Assembly (NCBI GenBank): GCA_030998225.1
Contig: JAPYXD010000700.1
Coordinates: 2,356,001 to 2,420,000 of the forward strand
Length of the DNA: 64,000 bases
Reading direction: 5' to 3'
Origin: Diplolepis rosae
Taxonomy: Eukaryota > Arthropoda > Insecta > Hymenoptera > Diplolepididae
Shown: positions 13,001 through 28,000 of the stretch, piece after piece
Position numbering within the stretch: position 1 is the first letter of the stretch
How the letters are laid out: every line of letters begins with the position of its first letter
The notes under the pieces: generated by a model
What the model saw: only the letters and a program-made list of their open reading frames with translations
Told to the model about the DNA's origin: nothing
The model's database searches: none
Made by a program: the position numbers and the translations under genes

Positions 13001-16000
13001 CATTTTAGTTCAGTGTTGAAGTTTGTTTGATTATTTCCAAGTTTTATTTAAACATTGAGCAACAATCATTTTAGTTCAGTGTTGAAGTTTGTTTGATTAT
13101 TTTGAAGTTTTATTTAAACATTGAGCAATCATTTTAGTTCAGTGTTGAAGTTTGTTTGATTATTTTGAAGTTTTATTCAAACATTGAGCAATCATTTTAG
13201 TTCAGTGTTGAAGTTTGTTTGATTATTTTGAAGTTTTATTTAAACATTGAGCAACAATAATTTTAGTTCAGTGTTGGTTCTTGTCTGATTATTACGAAGT
13301 TTTATTTAAACATTGAGTAATCATCTTAGTTCAGTGTTGAAGTTTGTTTGATTATTTTGAAGTTTTATTTAAATATTGAGCAATCATTTTAGTTCAGTGT
13401 TGAAGTTTGTTTGATTATTTCGAAGTTTCATTTAAACATTGAGCAATCATCTTAGTTCAGTGTTGAAGTTTGTTTGATTATTTTGAAGTTTTATTTAAAC
13501 ATTGAGCAATCATCTTAGTTCAATGTTGAAGTTTGTTTGATTATTTTGAAGTTTTGTTTAAACATTGAGCAATCATTTTAGTTCAGTGTTGAAGTTTGTT
13601 TGATTATTTCCAAGTTTTATTTAAACATTGAGCAACAATCATTTTAGTTCAGTGTTGAAGTTTGTTTGATTATTTCCAAGTTTTATTTAAACATTGAGCA
13701 ACAATCATTTTAGTTCAGTGTTGAAGTTTGTTTGATTATTTTGAAGTTTTATTTAAACATTGAGCAATCATTTTAGTTCAGTGTTGAAGTTTGTTTGATT
13801 ATTTCTAAGTTTGTTTAAACATTGAGCAATCATTTTAGTTCAGTGTTGGTTTTGTCTGATTATTACGAAGTTTTATTTAAACATTGAGCAACAATCATTT
13901 TAGTTCAGTGTTGAAGTTTGTTTGATTATTTTGAAGTTTTATTCAAACATTGAGCAATCATTTTAGTTCAGTGTTGAAGTTTGTTTGATTATTTTGAAGT
14001 TTTATTTAAACATTGAGCAATCATTTTAGTTCAGTGTTGAAGTTTGTTTGATTATTTCCAAGTTTTATTTAAACATTGAGCAATCATTTTAGTTCAGTGT
14101 TGGTTTTGTCTGATTATTACGAAGTTTTATTTAAACATTGAGCAACAATCATTTTAGTTCAGTGTTGAAGTTTGTTTGATTATTTTGAAGTTTTATTTAA
14201 ACATTGAGCAATCATTTTAGTTCAGTGTTGAAGTTTGTTTGATTATTTTGAAGTTTTATTCAAACATTGAGCAATCATTTTAGTTCAGTGTTGAAGTTTG
14301 TTTGATTATTTTGAAGTTTTATTTAAACATTGAGCAACAATAATTTTAGTTCAGTGTTGGTTCTTGTCTGATTATTACGAAGTTTTATTTAAACATTGAG
14401 TAATCATCTTAGTTCAGTGTTGAAGTTTGTTTGATTATTTTGAAGTTTTATTTAAATATTGAGCAATCATTTTAGTTCAGTGTTGAAGTTTGTTTGATTA
14501 TTTCGAAGTTTCATTTAAACATTGAGCAATCATCTTAGTTCAGTGTTGAAGTTTGTTTGATTATTTTGAAGTTTTATTTAAACATTGAGCAATCATCTTA
14601 GTTCAATGTTGAAGTTTGTTTGATTATTTTGAAGTTTTGTTTAAACATTGAGCAATCATTTTAGTTCAGTGTTGAAGTTTGTTTGATTATTTCCAAGTTT
14701 TATTTAAACATTGAGCAACAATCATTTTAGTTCAGTGTTGAAGTTTGTTTGATTATTTCCAAGTTTTATTTAAACATTGAGCAACAATCATTTTAGTTCA
14801 GTGTTGAAGTTTGTTTGATTATTTTGAAGTTTTATTTAAACATTGAACAATCATTTTAGTTCAGTGTTGAAGTTTGTTTGATTATTTCTAAGTTTGTTTA
14901 AACATTGAGCAATCATTTTAGTTCAGTGTTGGTTTTGTCTGATTATTACGAAGTTTTATTTAAACATTGAGCAACAATCATTTTAGTTCAGTGTTGAAGT
15001 TTGTTTGATTATTTTGAAGTTTTATTTAAACATTGAGCAATCATTTTAGTTCAGCGTTGAAGTTTGTTTGATTATTTCTAAGTTTGTTTAAACATTGAGC
15101 AATCATTTTAGTTCAGTGTTGGTTTTGTCTGATTATTACGAAGTTTTATTTAAACATTGAGCAACAATCATTTTAGTTCAGTGTTGAAGTTTGTTTGATT
15201 ATTTTTAAGTTTTATTTAAATATTGAGCAATCATTTTAGTTCAGTGTTGAAGTTTGTTTGATTATTTTGAAGTTTTATTTAAACATTGAGCAATCATCTT
15301 AGTTCAGTGTTGAAGTTTGTTTGATTATTTTGAAGTTTTATTTAAATATTGAGCAACAATCATTTTAGTTCAGTGTTGAATTTTGTTTGATTATTTCCAA
15401 GTTTTATTTAAACATTTAGCAACAATCATTTTAGTTCAGTGTTGAAGTTTGTTTGATTATTTCCAAGTTTTATTTAAACATTGAGCGACAATCATTTTAG
15501 TTCAGTGTTGAAGTTTGTTTGATTATTTTGAAGTTTTATTTAAATATTGAGCAATCATTTTAGTTCAGTGTTGAAGTTTGTTTGATTATTTCGAAGTTTT
15601 ATTTAAACATTGAGCAACAATCATTTTAGTTCAGTGTTGAAGTTTGTTTGATTATTTTGAAGTTTTATTTAAACACTGAGCAACAATCATTTTAGTTCAG
15701 TGTTGAAGTTTGTTTGATTATTTTTAAGTTTTATTTAAATATTGAGCAATCATTTTAGTTCAGTGTTGAAGTTTGTTTGATTATTTTGAAGTTTTATTTA
15801 AATATTGAGCAATCATTTTAGTTCAGTGTTGAAGTTTGTTTGATTATTTTGAAGTTTTATTTAAACATTGAGCAATCATTTTAGTTCAGTGTTGAAGTTT
15901 GTTTGATTATTTTGAAGTTTTATTTAAACATTGAGCAACAATAATTTTAGTTCAGTGTTGGTTCTTGTCTGATTATTACGAAGTTTTATTTAAACATTGA

Positions 16001-19000
16001 GCAATCATCTTAGTTCAGTGTTGAAGTTTGTTTGATTATTTTGAAGTTTTATTTAAATATTGAGCAATCATTTTAGTTCAGTGTTGAAGTTTGTTTGATT
16101 ATTTTGAAGTTTTGTTTAAACATTGAGCAATCATTTTAGTTCAATGTTGAAGTTTGTTTGATTATTTTGAAGTTTTATTTAAACATTGAGCAATCATTTT
16201 AGTTCAGTGTTGAAGTTTGTTTGATTATTTTGAAGTTTTATTTAAACATTGAGCAATCATTTTAGTTCAGTGTTGAAGTTTGTTTGATTATTTCGAAGTT
16301 TCATTTAAACATTGAGCAATCATCTTAGTTCAGTGTTGAAGTTTGTTTGATTATTTTGAAGTTTTATTTAAACATTGAGCAATCATCTTAGTTCAATGTT
16401 GAAGTTTGTTTGATTATTTTGAAGTTTTGTTTAAACATTGAGCAATCATTTTAGTTCAGTGTTGAAGTTTGTTTGATTATTTCCAAGTTTTATTTAAACA
16501 TTGAGCAACAATCATTTTAGTTCAGTGTTGAAGTTTGTTTGATTATTTTGAAGTTTTATTTAAACATTGAGCAATCATTTTAGTTCAGTGTTGAAGTTTG
16601 TTTGATTATTTCCAAGTTTTATTTAAACATTGAGCAACAATCATTTTAGTTCAGTGTTGAAGTTTGTTTGATTATTTTGAAGTTTTATTTAAACATTGAG
16701 CAATCATTTTAGTTCAGTGTTGAAGTTTGTTTGATTATTTTGAAGTTTTATTTAAACATTGAACAATCATTTTAGTTCAGCGTTGAAGTTTGTTTGATTA
16801 TTTCTAAGTTTGTTTAAACATTGAGCAATCATTTTAGTTCAGTGTTGGTTTTGTCTGATTATTACGAAGTTTTATTTAAACATTGAGCAACAATCATTTT
16901 AGTTCAGTGTTGAAGTTTGTTTGATTATTTTGAAGTTTTATTTAAACATTGAGCAATCATTTTAGTTCAGCGTTGAAGTTTGTTTGATTATTTCTAAGTT
17001 TGTTTAAACATTGAGCAATCATTTTAGTTCAGTGTTGGTTTTGTCTGATTATTACGAAGTTTTATTTAAACATTGAGCAACAATCATTTTAGTTCAGTGT
17101 TGAAGTTTGTTTGATTATTTTTAAGTTTTATTTAAATATTGAGCAATCATTTTAGTTCAGTGTTGAAGTTTGTTTGATTATTTCGAAGTTTATTTAAACA
17201 TTGAGCAATCATCTTAGTTCAGTGTTGAAGTTTGTTTGATTATTTTGAAGTTTTATTTAAATATTGAGCAACAATCATTTTAGTTCAGTGTTGAATTTTG
17301 TTTGATTATTTCCAAGTTTTATTTAAACATTGAGCAACAATCATTTTAGTTCAGTGTTGAAGTTTGTTTGATTATTTCCAAGTTTTATTTAAACATTGAG
17401 CGACAATCATTTTAGTTCAGTGTTGAAGTTTGTTTGATTATTTTGAAGTTTTATTTAAACATTGAGCAATCATTTTAGTTCAGTGTTGAAGTTTGTTTGA
17501 TTATTTCGAAGTTTTATTTAAACATTGAGCAACAATCATTTTAGTTCAGTGTTGAAGTTTGTTTGATTATTTTGAAGTTTTATTTAAACACTGAGCAACA
17601 ATCATTTTAGTTCAGTGTTGAAGTTTGTTTGATTATTTTTAAGTTTTATTTAAATATTGAGCAATCATTTTAGTTCAGTGTTGAAGTTTGTTTGATTATT
17701 TTGAAGTTTTATTTAAATATTGAGCAATCATTTTAGTTCAGTGTTGAAGTTTGTTTGATTATTTTGAAGTTTTAGTTAAACATTGAGCAATCATTTTAGT
17801 TCAGTGTTGAAGTTTGTTTGATTATTTTGAAGTTTTATTTAAACATTGAGCAACAATAATTTTAGTTCAGTGTTGGTTCTTGTCTGATTATTACGAAGTT
17901 TTATTTAAACATTGAGCAATCATCTTAGTTCAGTGTTGAAGTTTGTTTGATTATTTTGAAGTTTTATTTAAATATTGAGCAATCATTTTAGTTCAGTGTT
18001 GAAGTTTGTTTGATTATTTTGAAGTTTTGTTTAAACATTGAGCAATCATTTTAGTTCAATGTTGAAGTTTGTTTGATTATTTCCAAGTTTTATTTAAACA
18101 TTGAGCAATCATTTTAGTTCAGTGTTGAAGTTTGTTTGATTATTTTGAAATTTTATTTAAATATTGAGCAATCATTTTAGTTCAGTGTTGAAGTTTGTTT
18201 GATTATTTCGAAGTTTTATTTAAACATTGAGCAACAATCATTTTAGTTCAGTGTTGAAGTTTGTTTGATTATTGCCAAGTTTTATTTAAACATTGAGCAA
18301 CAATCATTTTAGTTCAGTGTTGAAGTTTGTTTGATTATTTTTAAGTTTTATTTAAATATTGAGCAATCATGTTAGTTCAGTGTTGAAGTTTGTTTGATTA
18401 TTTTGAAGTTTTATTTAAACATTGAGCAATCATTTTAGTTCAGTGTTGAAGTTTGTTTGATTATTTTGAAGTTTTATTTAAATATTGAGCAATCATTTTA
18501 GTTCAGTGTTGAAGTTTGTTTGATTATTTTGAAGTTTTATTTAAACATTGAGCAATCATTTTAGTTCAGTGTTGAAGTTTGTTTGATTATTTTGAAGTTT
18601 TATTCAAACATTGAGCAATCATTTTAGTTCAGTGTTGAAGTTTGTTTGATTATTTTGAAGTTTTATTTAAACATTGAGCAACAATAATTTTAGTTCAGTG
18701 TTGGTTCTTGTCTGATTATTACGAAGTTTTATTTAAACATTGAGCAATCATCTTAGTTCAGTGTTGAAGTATGTTTGATTATTTTGAAGTTTTATTTAAA
18801 TATTGAGCAATCATTTTAGTTCAGTGTTGAAGTCTGTTTGATTATTTTGAAGTTTTATTTAAACATTGAGCAATCATTTTAGTTCAGCGTTGAAGTTTGT
18901 TTGATTATTTCTAAGTTTGTTTAAACATTGGGCAATCATTTTAGTTCAGTGTTGGTTTTGTCTGATTATTACGAAGTTTTATTTAAACATTGAGCAACAA

Positions 19001-22000
19001 TCATTTTAGTTCATTGTTGAAGTTTGTTTGATTATTTTTAAGTTTTATTTAAATACTGAGCAATCATTTTAGTTCAGTGTTGAAGTTTGTTTGATTATTT
19101 CCAAGTTTTATTTAAACATTGAGCAACAATCATTTTAGTTCAGTGTTGAAGTTTGTTTGATTATTTTGAAGTTTTATTTAAACATTGAGCAATCATTTTA
19201 GTTCAGTGTTGAAGTTTGTTTGATTATTTTGAAGTTTTATTTAAACATTGAGCAATCATTTTAGTTCAGCGTTGAAGTTTGTTTGATTATTTCTAAGTTT
19301 GTTTAAACATTGAGCAAACATTTTAGTTCAGTGTTGGTTTTGTCTGATTATTACGAAGTTTTATTTAAACATTGAGCAACAATCATTTTAGTTCAGTGTT
19401 GAAGTTTGTTTGATTATTTTTAAGTTTTATTTAAATATTGAGCAATCATTTTAGTTCAGTGTTGAAGTTTGTTTGATTATTTTGAAGTTTTATTTAAACA
19501 TTGAGCAATCATTTTAGTTTAGTGTTGGTTTTGTCTGATTATTACGAAGTTTTATTTAAACATTGAGCAACAATCATTTTAGTTCAGTGTTGAAGTTTGT
19601 TTGATTATTTTGAAGTTTTATTTAAACATTGAGCAATCATTTTAGTTCAGTGTTGAAGTTTGTTTGATTATTTTGAAGTTTTATTTAAACACTGAGCAAC
19701 AATCATTTTAGTTCAGTGTTGAAGTTTGTTTGATTATTGCCAAGTTTTATTTAAACATTGAGCAACAATCATTTTAGTTCAGTGTTGAAGTTTGTTTGAT
19801 TATTTTGAAGTTTTATTTAAACACTGAGCAACAATCATTTTAGTTCAGTGTTGAAGTTTGTTTGATTATTTTGAAGTTTTATTTAAATATTGAGCAATCA
19901 TTTTAGTTCAGTGTTGGTTCTTGTCTGATTATTACGAAGTTTTATTTAAACATTGAGCAATCATCTTAGTTCAGTGTTGAAGTTTGTTTGATTATTTTGA
20001 AGTTTTATTTAATTATTGAGCAATCATTTTAGTACAGTGTTGAAGTTTGTTTGATTATTTCGAATTTTTATTTAAACATTGAGCAATCATCTTAGTTCAG
20101 TGTTGAAGTTTGGATGATTATTTTGAAGTTTTATTGAAATATTGAGCAATCATTTTAGTTCAGTGTTGAAGTTTGTTTGATTATTTTAAAGTTTTATTTA
20201 AATATTGAGCAATCATTTTAGTTCAGTGTTGAAGTTTGTTTGATTATTTTGAAGTTTTATTTAAACATTGAGCAACAATCATTTTAGTTCAGTGTTGAAG
20301 TTTGTTTGATTATTTTGAAATTTTATTTAAATATTGAGCAATCATTTTAGTTCAGTGTTGAAGTTTGTTTGATTATTACGAAGTTTTATTTAAACATTGA
20401 GCAACAATCATTTTAGTTCAGTGTTGAAGTTTGTTTGATTATTTTGAAGTTTTATTTAAACACTGAGCAACAATCATTTTAGTTCAGTGTTGAAGTTTGT
20501 TTGATTATTTTGAAGTTTTATTTAAACACTGAGCAACAATCATTTTAGTTCAGTGTTGGTTCTTGTCTGATTATTACGAAGTTTTATTTAAACATTGAGC
20601 AATCATCTTAGTTCAGTGTTGAAGTTTGTTTGATTATTTTGAAGTTTTATTTAATTATTGAGCAATCATTTTAGTACAGTGTTGAAGTTTGTTTGATTAT
20701 TTCGAATTTTTATTTAAACATTGAGCAATCATCTTAGTTCAGTGTTGAAGTTTGGATGATTATTTTGAAGTTTTATTGAAATATTGAGCAATCATTTTAG
20801 TTCAGTGTTGAAGTTTGTTTGATTATTTTAAAGTTTTATTTAAATATTGAGCAATCATTTTAGTTCAGTGTTGAAGTTTGTTTGATTATTTTGAAGTTTT
20901 ATTTAAACATTGAGCAACAATCATTTTAGTTCAGTGTTGAAGTTTGTTTGATTATTTTGAAGTTTTATTTAAACATTGAGCAATCATTTTAGTTCAGTGT
21001 TGAAGTTTGTTTGATTATTTTGAAGTTTTATTTAAACATTGAGCAATCATTTTAGTTCAGTGTTGAAGTTTGTTTGATTATTTTGAAGTTTTATTTAAAC
21101 ATTGAGCAATCATTTTAGTTCAGTGTTGAAGTTTGTTTGATTATTTTGAAGTTTTATTTAAACACTGAGCAACAATCATTTTAGTTCAGTGTTGAAGTTT
21201 GTTTGATTATTTTGAAATTTTATTTAAATATTGAGCAATCATTTTAGTTCAGTGTTGAAGTTTGTTTGATTATTTCGAAGTTTTATTTAAACATTGAGCA
21301 ACAATCATTTTAGTTCAGTGTTGAAGTTTGTTTGATTATTTCGAAGTTTTATTTAAACATTGAGCAACAATCATTTTAGTTCAGTGTTGAAGTTTGTTTG
21401 ATTATTTTGAAGTTTTATTTAAACACTGAGCAACAATCATTTTAGTTCAGTGTTGAAGTTTGTTTGATTATTTTGAAGTTTTATTTAAACATTGAGCAAC
21501 AATCATTTTAGTTCAGTGTTGAAGTTTGTTTGATTATTTTGAAGTTTTATTTAAACATTGAGCAATCATTTTAGTTCAGTGTTGAAGTTTGTTTGATTAT
21601 TTTGAAGTTTTATTTAAACATTGAGCAATCATTTTAGTTCAGTGTTGAAGTTTGTTTGATTATTTTGAAGTTTTATTTAAACATTGAGCAACAATCATTT
21701 TAGTTCAGTGTTGAAGTTTGTTTGATTATTTTGAAGTTTTATTTAAACACTGAGCAACAATCATTTTAGTTCAGTGTTGAAGTTTGTTTGATTATTTTGA
21801 AGTTTTATTTAAATATTGAGCAATCATTTTAGTTCAGTGTTGGTTCTTGTCTGATTATTACGAAGTTTTATTTAAACATTGAGCAATCATCTTAGTTCAG
21901 TGTTGAAGTTTGTTTGATTATTTTGAAGTTTTATTTAATTATTGAGCAATCATTTTAGTACAGTGTTGAAGTTTGCTTGATTATTTCGAATTTTTATTTA

Positions 22001-25000
22001 AACATTGAGCAATCATCTTAGTTCAGTGTTGAAGTTTGGATGATTATTTTGAAGTTTTATTGAAATATTGAGCAATCATTTTAGTTCAGTGTTGAAGTTT
22101 GTTTGATTATTTTGAAGTTTTATTTAAATATTGAGCAACAATCATTTTAGTTCAGTGTTGAATTTTGTTTGATTATTTCCAAGTTTTATTTAAACACTGA
22201 GCAACAATCATTTTAGTTCAGTGTTGAAGTTTGTTTGATTATTTCCAAGTTTTATTTAAACATTGAGCAACAATCATTTTAGTTCAGTGTTGAAGTTTGT
22301 TTGATTATTTTGAAGTTTTATTTAAACATTGAACAATCATTTTAGTTCAGCGTTGAAGTTTGTTTGATTATTTCTAAGTTTGTTTAAACATTGAGCAATC
22401 ATTTTAGTTCAGTGTTGAAGTTTGTTTGATTATTTTGAAGTTTTATTTAAACATTGAGCAATCATTTTAGTTCAGTGTTGAAGTTTGTTTGATTATTTCG
22501 AAGTTTCATTTAAACATTGAGCAATCATCTTAGTTCAGTGTTGAAGTTTGTTTGATTATTTCCAAGTTTTATTTAAACATTGAGCAACAATCATTTTAGT
22601 TCAGTGTTGAAGTTTGTTTGATTATTTTGAAGTTTTATTTAAACATTGAGCAATCATTTTAGTTCAGTGTTGAAGTTTGTTTGATTATTTCCAAGTTTTA
22701 TTTAAACATTGAGCAACAATCATTTTAGTTCAGTGTTGAAGTTTGTTTGATTATTTTGAAGTTTTATTTAAACATTGAGCAATCATTTTAGTTCAGTGTT
22801 GAAGTTTGTTTGATTATTTTGAATTTTTATTTAAACATTGAGCAACAATCATTTTAGTTCAGCGTTGAAGTTTGTTTGATTATTTCTAAGTTTGTTTAAA
22901 CATTGAGCAATCATTTTAGTTCAGTGTTGGTTTTGTCTGATTATTACGAAGTTTTATTTAAACATTGAGCAACAATCATTTTAGTTCAGTGTTGAAGTTT
23001 GTTTGATTATTTTGAAGTTTTATTTAAACATTGAGCAATCATTTTAGTTCAGCGTTGAAGTTTGTTTGATTATTTCTAAGTTTGTTTAAACATTGAGCAA
23101 TCATTTTAGTTCAGTGTTGGTTTTGTCTGATTATTACGAAGTTTTATTTAAACATTGAGCAACAATCATTTTAGTTCAGTGTTGAAGTTTGTTTGATTAT
23201 TTTGAAGTTTTATTTAAACATTGAGCAATCATTTTAGTTCAGCGTTGAAGTTTGTTTGATTATTTCGAAGTTTATTTAAACATTGAGCAATCATCTTAGT
23301 TCAGTGTTGAAGTTTGTTTGATTATTTTGAAGTTTTATTTAAATATTGAGCAACAATCATTTTAGTTCAGTGTTGAAGTTTGTTTGATTATTTCCAAGTT
23401 TTATTTAAACATTGAGCAACAATCATTTTAGTTCAGTGTTGAAGTTTGTTTGATTATTTCCAAGTTTTATTTAAACATTGAGCGACAATCATTTTAGTTC
23501 AGTGTTGAAGTTTGTTTGATTATTTTGAAGTTTTATTTAAACATTGAGCAATCATTTTAGTTCAGCGTTGAAGTTTGTTTGATTATTTCTAAGTTTGTTT
23601 AAACATTGAGCAATCATTTTAGTTCAGTGTTGGTTTTGTCTGATTATTACGAAGTTTTATTTAAACATTGAGCAACAATCATTTTAGTTCAGTGTTGAAG
23701 TTTGTTTGATTATTTTGAAGTTTTATTTAAACATTGAGCAATCATTTTAGTTCAGCGTTGAAGTTTGTTTGATTATTTCGAAGTTTATTTAAACATTGAG
23801 CAATCATCTTAGTTCAGTGTTGAAGTTTGTTTGATTATTTTGAAGTTTTATTTAAATATTGAGCAACAATCATTTTAGTTCAGTGTTGAATTTTGTTTGA
23901 TTATTTCCAAGTTTTATTTAAACACTGAGCAACAATCATTTTAGTTCAGTGTTGAAGTTTGTTTGATTATTTCCAAGTTTTATTTAAACATTGAGCAATC
24001 ATTTTAGTTCAGTGTTGAAGTTTGTTTGATTATTTTGAAGTTTTATTTAAACATGGAGCAATCATTTTAGTTCAGCGTTGAAGTTTGTTTGATTATTTCT
24101 AAGTTTGTTTAAACATCGAGCAATCATTTTAGTTCAGTGTTGGTTTTGTCTGATTATTACGAAGTTTTATTTAAACATTGAGCAACAATCATTTTAGTTC
24201 AGTGTTGAAGTTTGTTTGATTATTTTGAAGTTTTATTTAAACATTGAGCAATCATTTTAGTTCAGCGTTGAAGTTTGTTTGATTATTTCGAAGTTTATTT
24301 AAACATTGAGCAATCATCTTAGTTCAGTGTTGAAGTTTGTTTGATTATTTCCAAGTTTTATTTAAACATTGAGCAACAATCATTTTAGTTCAGTGTTGAA
24401 GTTTGTTTGATTATTTTGAAGTTTTATTTAAACACTGAGCAACAATCATTTTAGTTCAGTGTTGAAGTTTGTTTGATTATTTTGAAGTTTTGTTTAAACA
24501 TTGAGCAATCATTTTAGTTCAATGTTGAAGTTTGTTTGATTATTTCCAAGTTTTATTTAAACATTGAGCAATCATTTTAGTTCAGTGTTGAAGTTTGTTT
24601 GATTATTTTGAAATTTTATTTAAATATTGAGCAATCATTTTAGTTCAGTGTTGAAGTTTGTTTGATTATTTCGAAGTTTTATTTAAACATTGAGCAACAA
24701 TCATTTTAGTTCAGTGTTGAAGTTTGTTTGATTATTTTGAAGTTTTATTTAAACACTGAGCAACAATCATTTTAGTTCAGTGTTGAAGTTTGTTTGATTA
24801 TTTTGAAGTTTTATTTAAACATTGAGCAATCATTTTAGTTCAGCGTTGAAGTTTGTTTGATTATTTCTAAGTTTGTTTAAACATTGAGCAATCATTTTAG
24901 TTCAGTGTTGGTTTTGTCTGATTATTACGAAGTTTTATTTAAATATTGAGCAATCATTTTAGTTCAGTGTTGAAGTTTGTTTGATTATTTTGAAGTTTTA

Positions 25001-28000
25001 TTTAAACATTGAGCAATCATTTTAGTTCAGTGTTGAAGTTTGTTTGATTATTTTGAAGTTTTATTTAAACATTGAGCAACAATAATTTTAGTTCAGTGTT
25101 GGTTCTTGTCTGATTATTACGAAGTTTTATTTAAACATTGAGCAATCATCTTAGTTCAGTGTTGAAGTTTGTTTGATTATTTTGAAGTTTTATTTAAATA
25201 TTGAGCAATCATTTTAGTTCAGTGTTGAAGTTTGTTTGATTATTTCGAAGTTTTATTTAAACATTGAGCAACAATCATTTTAGTTCAGTGTTGAAGTTTG
25301 TTTGATTATTTTGAAGTTTTATTTAAACACTGAGCAACAATCATTTTAGTTCAGTGTTGAAGTTTGTTTGATTATTTTGAAATTTTATTTAAATATTGAG
25401 CAATCATTTTAGTTCAGTGTTGAAGTTTGTTTGATTATTTCGAAGTTTTATTTAAACATTGAGCAACAATCATTTTAGTTCAGTGTTGAAGTTTGTTTGA
25501 TTATTTTGAAGTTTTATTTAAACATTGAGCAACAATAATTTTAGTTCAGTGTTGGTTCTTGTCTGATTATTACGAAGTTTTATTTAAACATTGAGCAATC
25601 ATCTTAGTTCAGTGTTGAAGTTTGTTTGATTATTTTGAAGTTTTATTTAAATATTGAGCAATCATTTTAGTTCAGTGTTGAAGTTTGTTTGATTATTTTG
25701 AAGTTTTGTTTAAACATTGAGCAATCATTTTAGTTCAATGTTGAAGTTTGTTTGATTATTTCCAAGTTTTATTTAAACATTGAGCAATCATTTTAGTTCA
25801 GTGTTGAAGTTTGTTTGATTATTTTGAAATTTTATTTAAATATTGAGCAATCATTTTAGTTCAGTGTTGAAGTTTGTTTGATTATTTCGAAGTTTTATTT
25901 AAACATTGAGCAACAATCATTTTAGTTCAGTGATGAAGTTTGTTTGATTATTTTGAAGTTTTATTTAAACACTGAGCAACAATCATTTTAGTTCAGTGTT
26001 GAAGTTTGTTTGATTATTTTTAAGTTTTATTTAAATATTGAGCAATCATTTTAGTTCAGTGTTGAAGTTTGTTTGATTATTTTGAAGTTTTATTTAAACA
26101 TTGAGCAATCATTTTAGTTCAGTGTTGAAGTTTGTTTGATTATTTTGAAGTTTTATTTAAATATTGAGCAATCATTTTAGTTCAGTGTTGAAGTTTGTTT
26201 GATTATTTTGAAGTTTTATTTAAACATTGAGCAATCATTTTAGTTCAGTGTTGAAGTTTGTTTGATTATTTTGAAGTTTTATTCAAACATTGAGCAATCA
26301 TTTTAGTTCAGTGTTGAAGTTTGTTTGATTATTTTGAAGTTTTATTTAAACATTGAGCAACAATAATTTTAGTTCAGTGTTGGTTCTTGTCTGATTATTA
26401 CGAAGTTTTATTTAAACATTGAGCAATCATCTTAGTTCAGTGTTGAAGTATGTTTGATTATTTTGAAGTTTTATTTAAATATTGAGCAATCATTTTAGTT
26501 CAGTGTTGAAGTCTGTTTGATTATTTTGAAGTTTTATTTAAACATTGAGCAATCATTTTAGTTCAGCGTTGAAGTTTGTTTGATTATTTCTAAGTTTGTT
26601 TAAACATTGAGCAATCATTTTAGTTCAGTGTTGGTTTTGTCTGATTATTACGAAGTTTTATTTAAACATTGAGCAACAATCATTTTAGTTCAGTGTTGAA
26701 GTTTGTTTGATTATTTTTAAGTTTTATTTAAATATTGAGCAATCATTTTAGTTCAGTGTTGAAGTTTGTTTGATTACTTCCAAGTTTTATTTAAACATTG
26801 AGCAACAATCATTTTAGTTCAGTGTTGAAGTTTGTTTGATTATTTTGAAGTTTTATTTAAACATTGAGCAATCATTTTAGTTCAGTGTTGAAGTTTGTTT
26901 GATTATTTTGAAGTTTTATTTAAACATTGAGCAATCATTTTAGTTCAGCGTTGAAGTTTGTTTGATTATTTCTAAGTTTGTTTAAACATTGAGCAAACAT
27001 TTTAGTTCAGTGTTGGTTTTGTCTGATTATTACGAAGTTTTATTTAAACATTGAGCAACAATCATTTTAGTTTAGTGTTGAAGTTTGTTTGATTATTTTT
27101 AAGTTTTATTTAAAGATTGAGCAATCATTTTAGTTCAGTGTTGAAGTTTGTTTGATTATTTTGAAGTTTTATTTAAACATTGAGCAATCATTTTAGTTCA
27201 GTGTTGAAGTTTGTTTGATTATTTTGAAGTTTTATTTAAACACTGAGCAACAATCATTTTAGTTCAGTGTTGAAGTTTGTTTGATTATTGCCAAGTTTTA
27301 TTTAAACATTGAGCAACAATCATTTTAGTTCAGTGTTGAAGTTTGTTTGATTATTTTGAAGTTTTATTTAAACACTGAGCAACAATCATTTTAGTTCAGT
27401 GTTGAAGTTTGTTTGATTATTTTGAAGTTTTATTTAAATATTGAGCAATCATTTTAGTTCAGTGTTGAAGTTTGTTTGATTATATCTAAGTTTGTTTAAA
27501 CATTGAGCAATCATTTTAGTTCAGTGTTGAAGTTTGTTTGATTATTTTGAAGTTTTATTTAAACACTGAGCAACAATCATTTTAGTTCAGTGTTGAAGTT
27601 TGTTTGATTATTGCCAAGTTTTATTTAAACATTGAGCAACAATCATTTTAGTTCAGTGTTGAAGTTTGTTTGATTATTTTGAAGTTTTATTTAAACACTG
27701 AGCAACAATCATTTTAGTTCAGTGTTGAAGTTTGTTTGATTATTTTGAAGTTTTATTTAATTATTGAGCAATCATTTTAGTACAGTGTTGAAGTTTGTTT
27801 GATTATTTCGAATTTTTATTTAAACATTGAGCAATCATCTTAGTTCAGTGTTGAAGTTTGGATGATTATTTTGAAGTTTTATTGAAATATTGAGCAATCA
27901 TTTTAGTTCAGTGTTGAAGTTTGTTTGATTATTTTGAAGTTTTATTTAAACATTGAGCAACAATCATTTTAGTTCAGTGTTGAAGTTTGTTTGATTATTT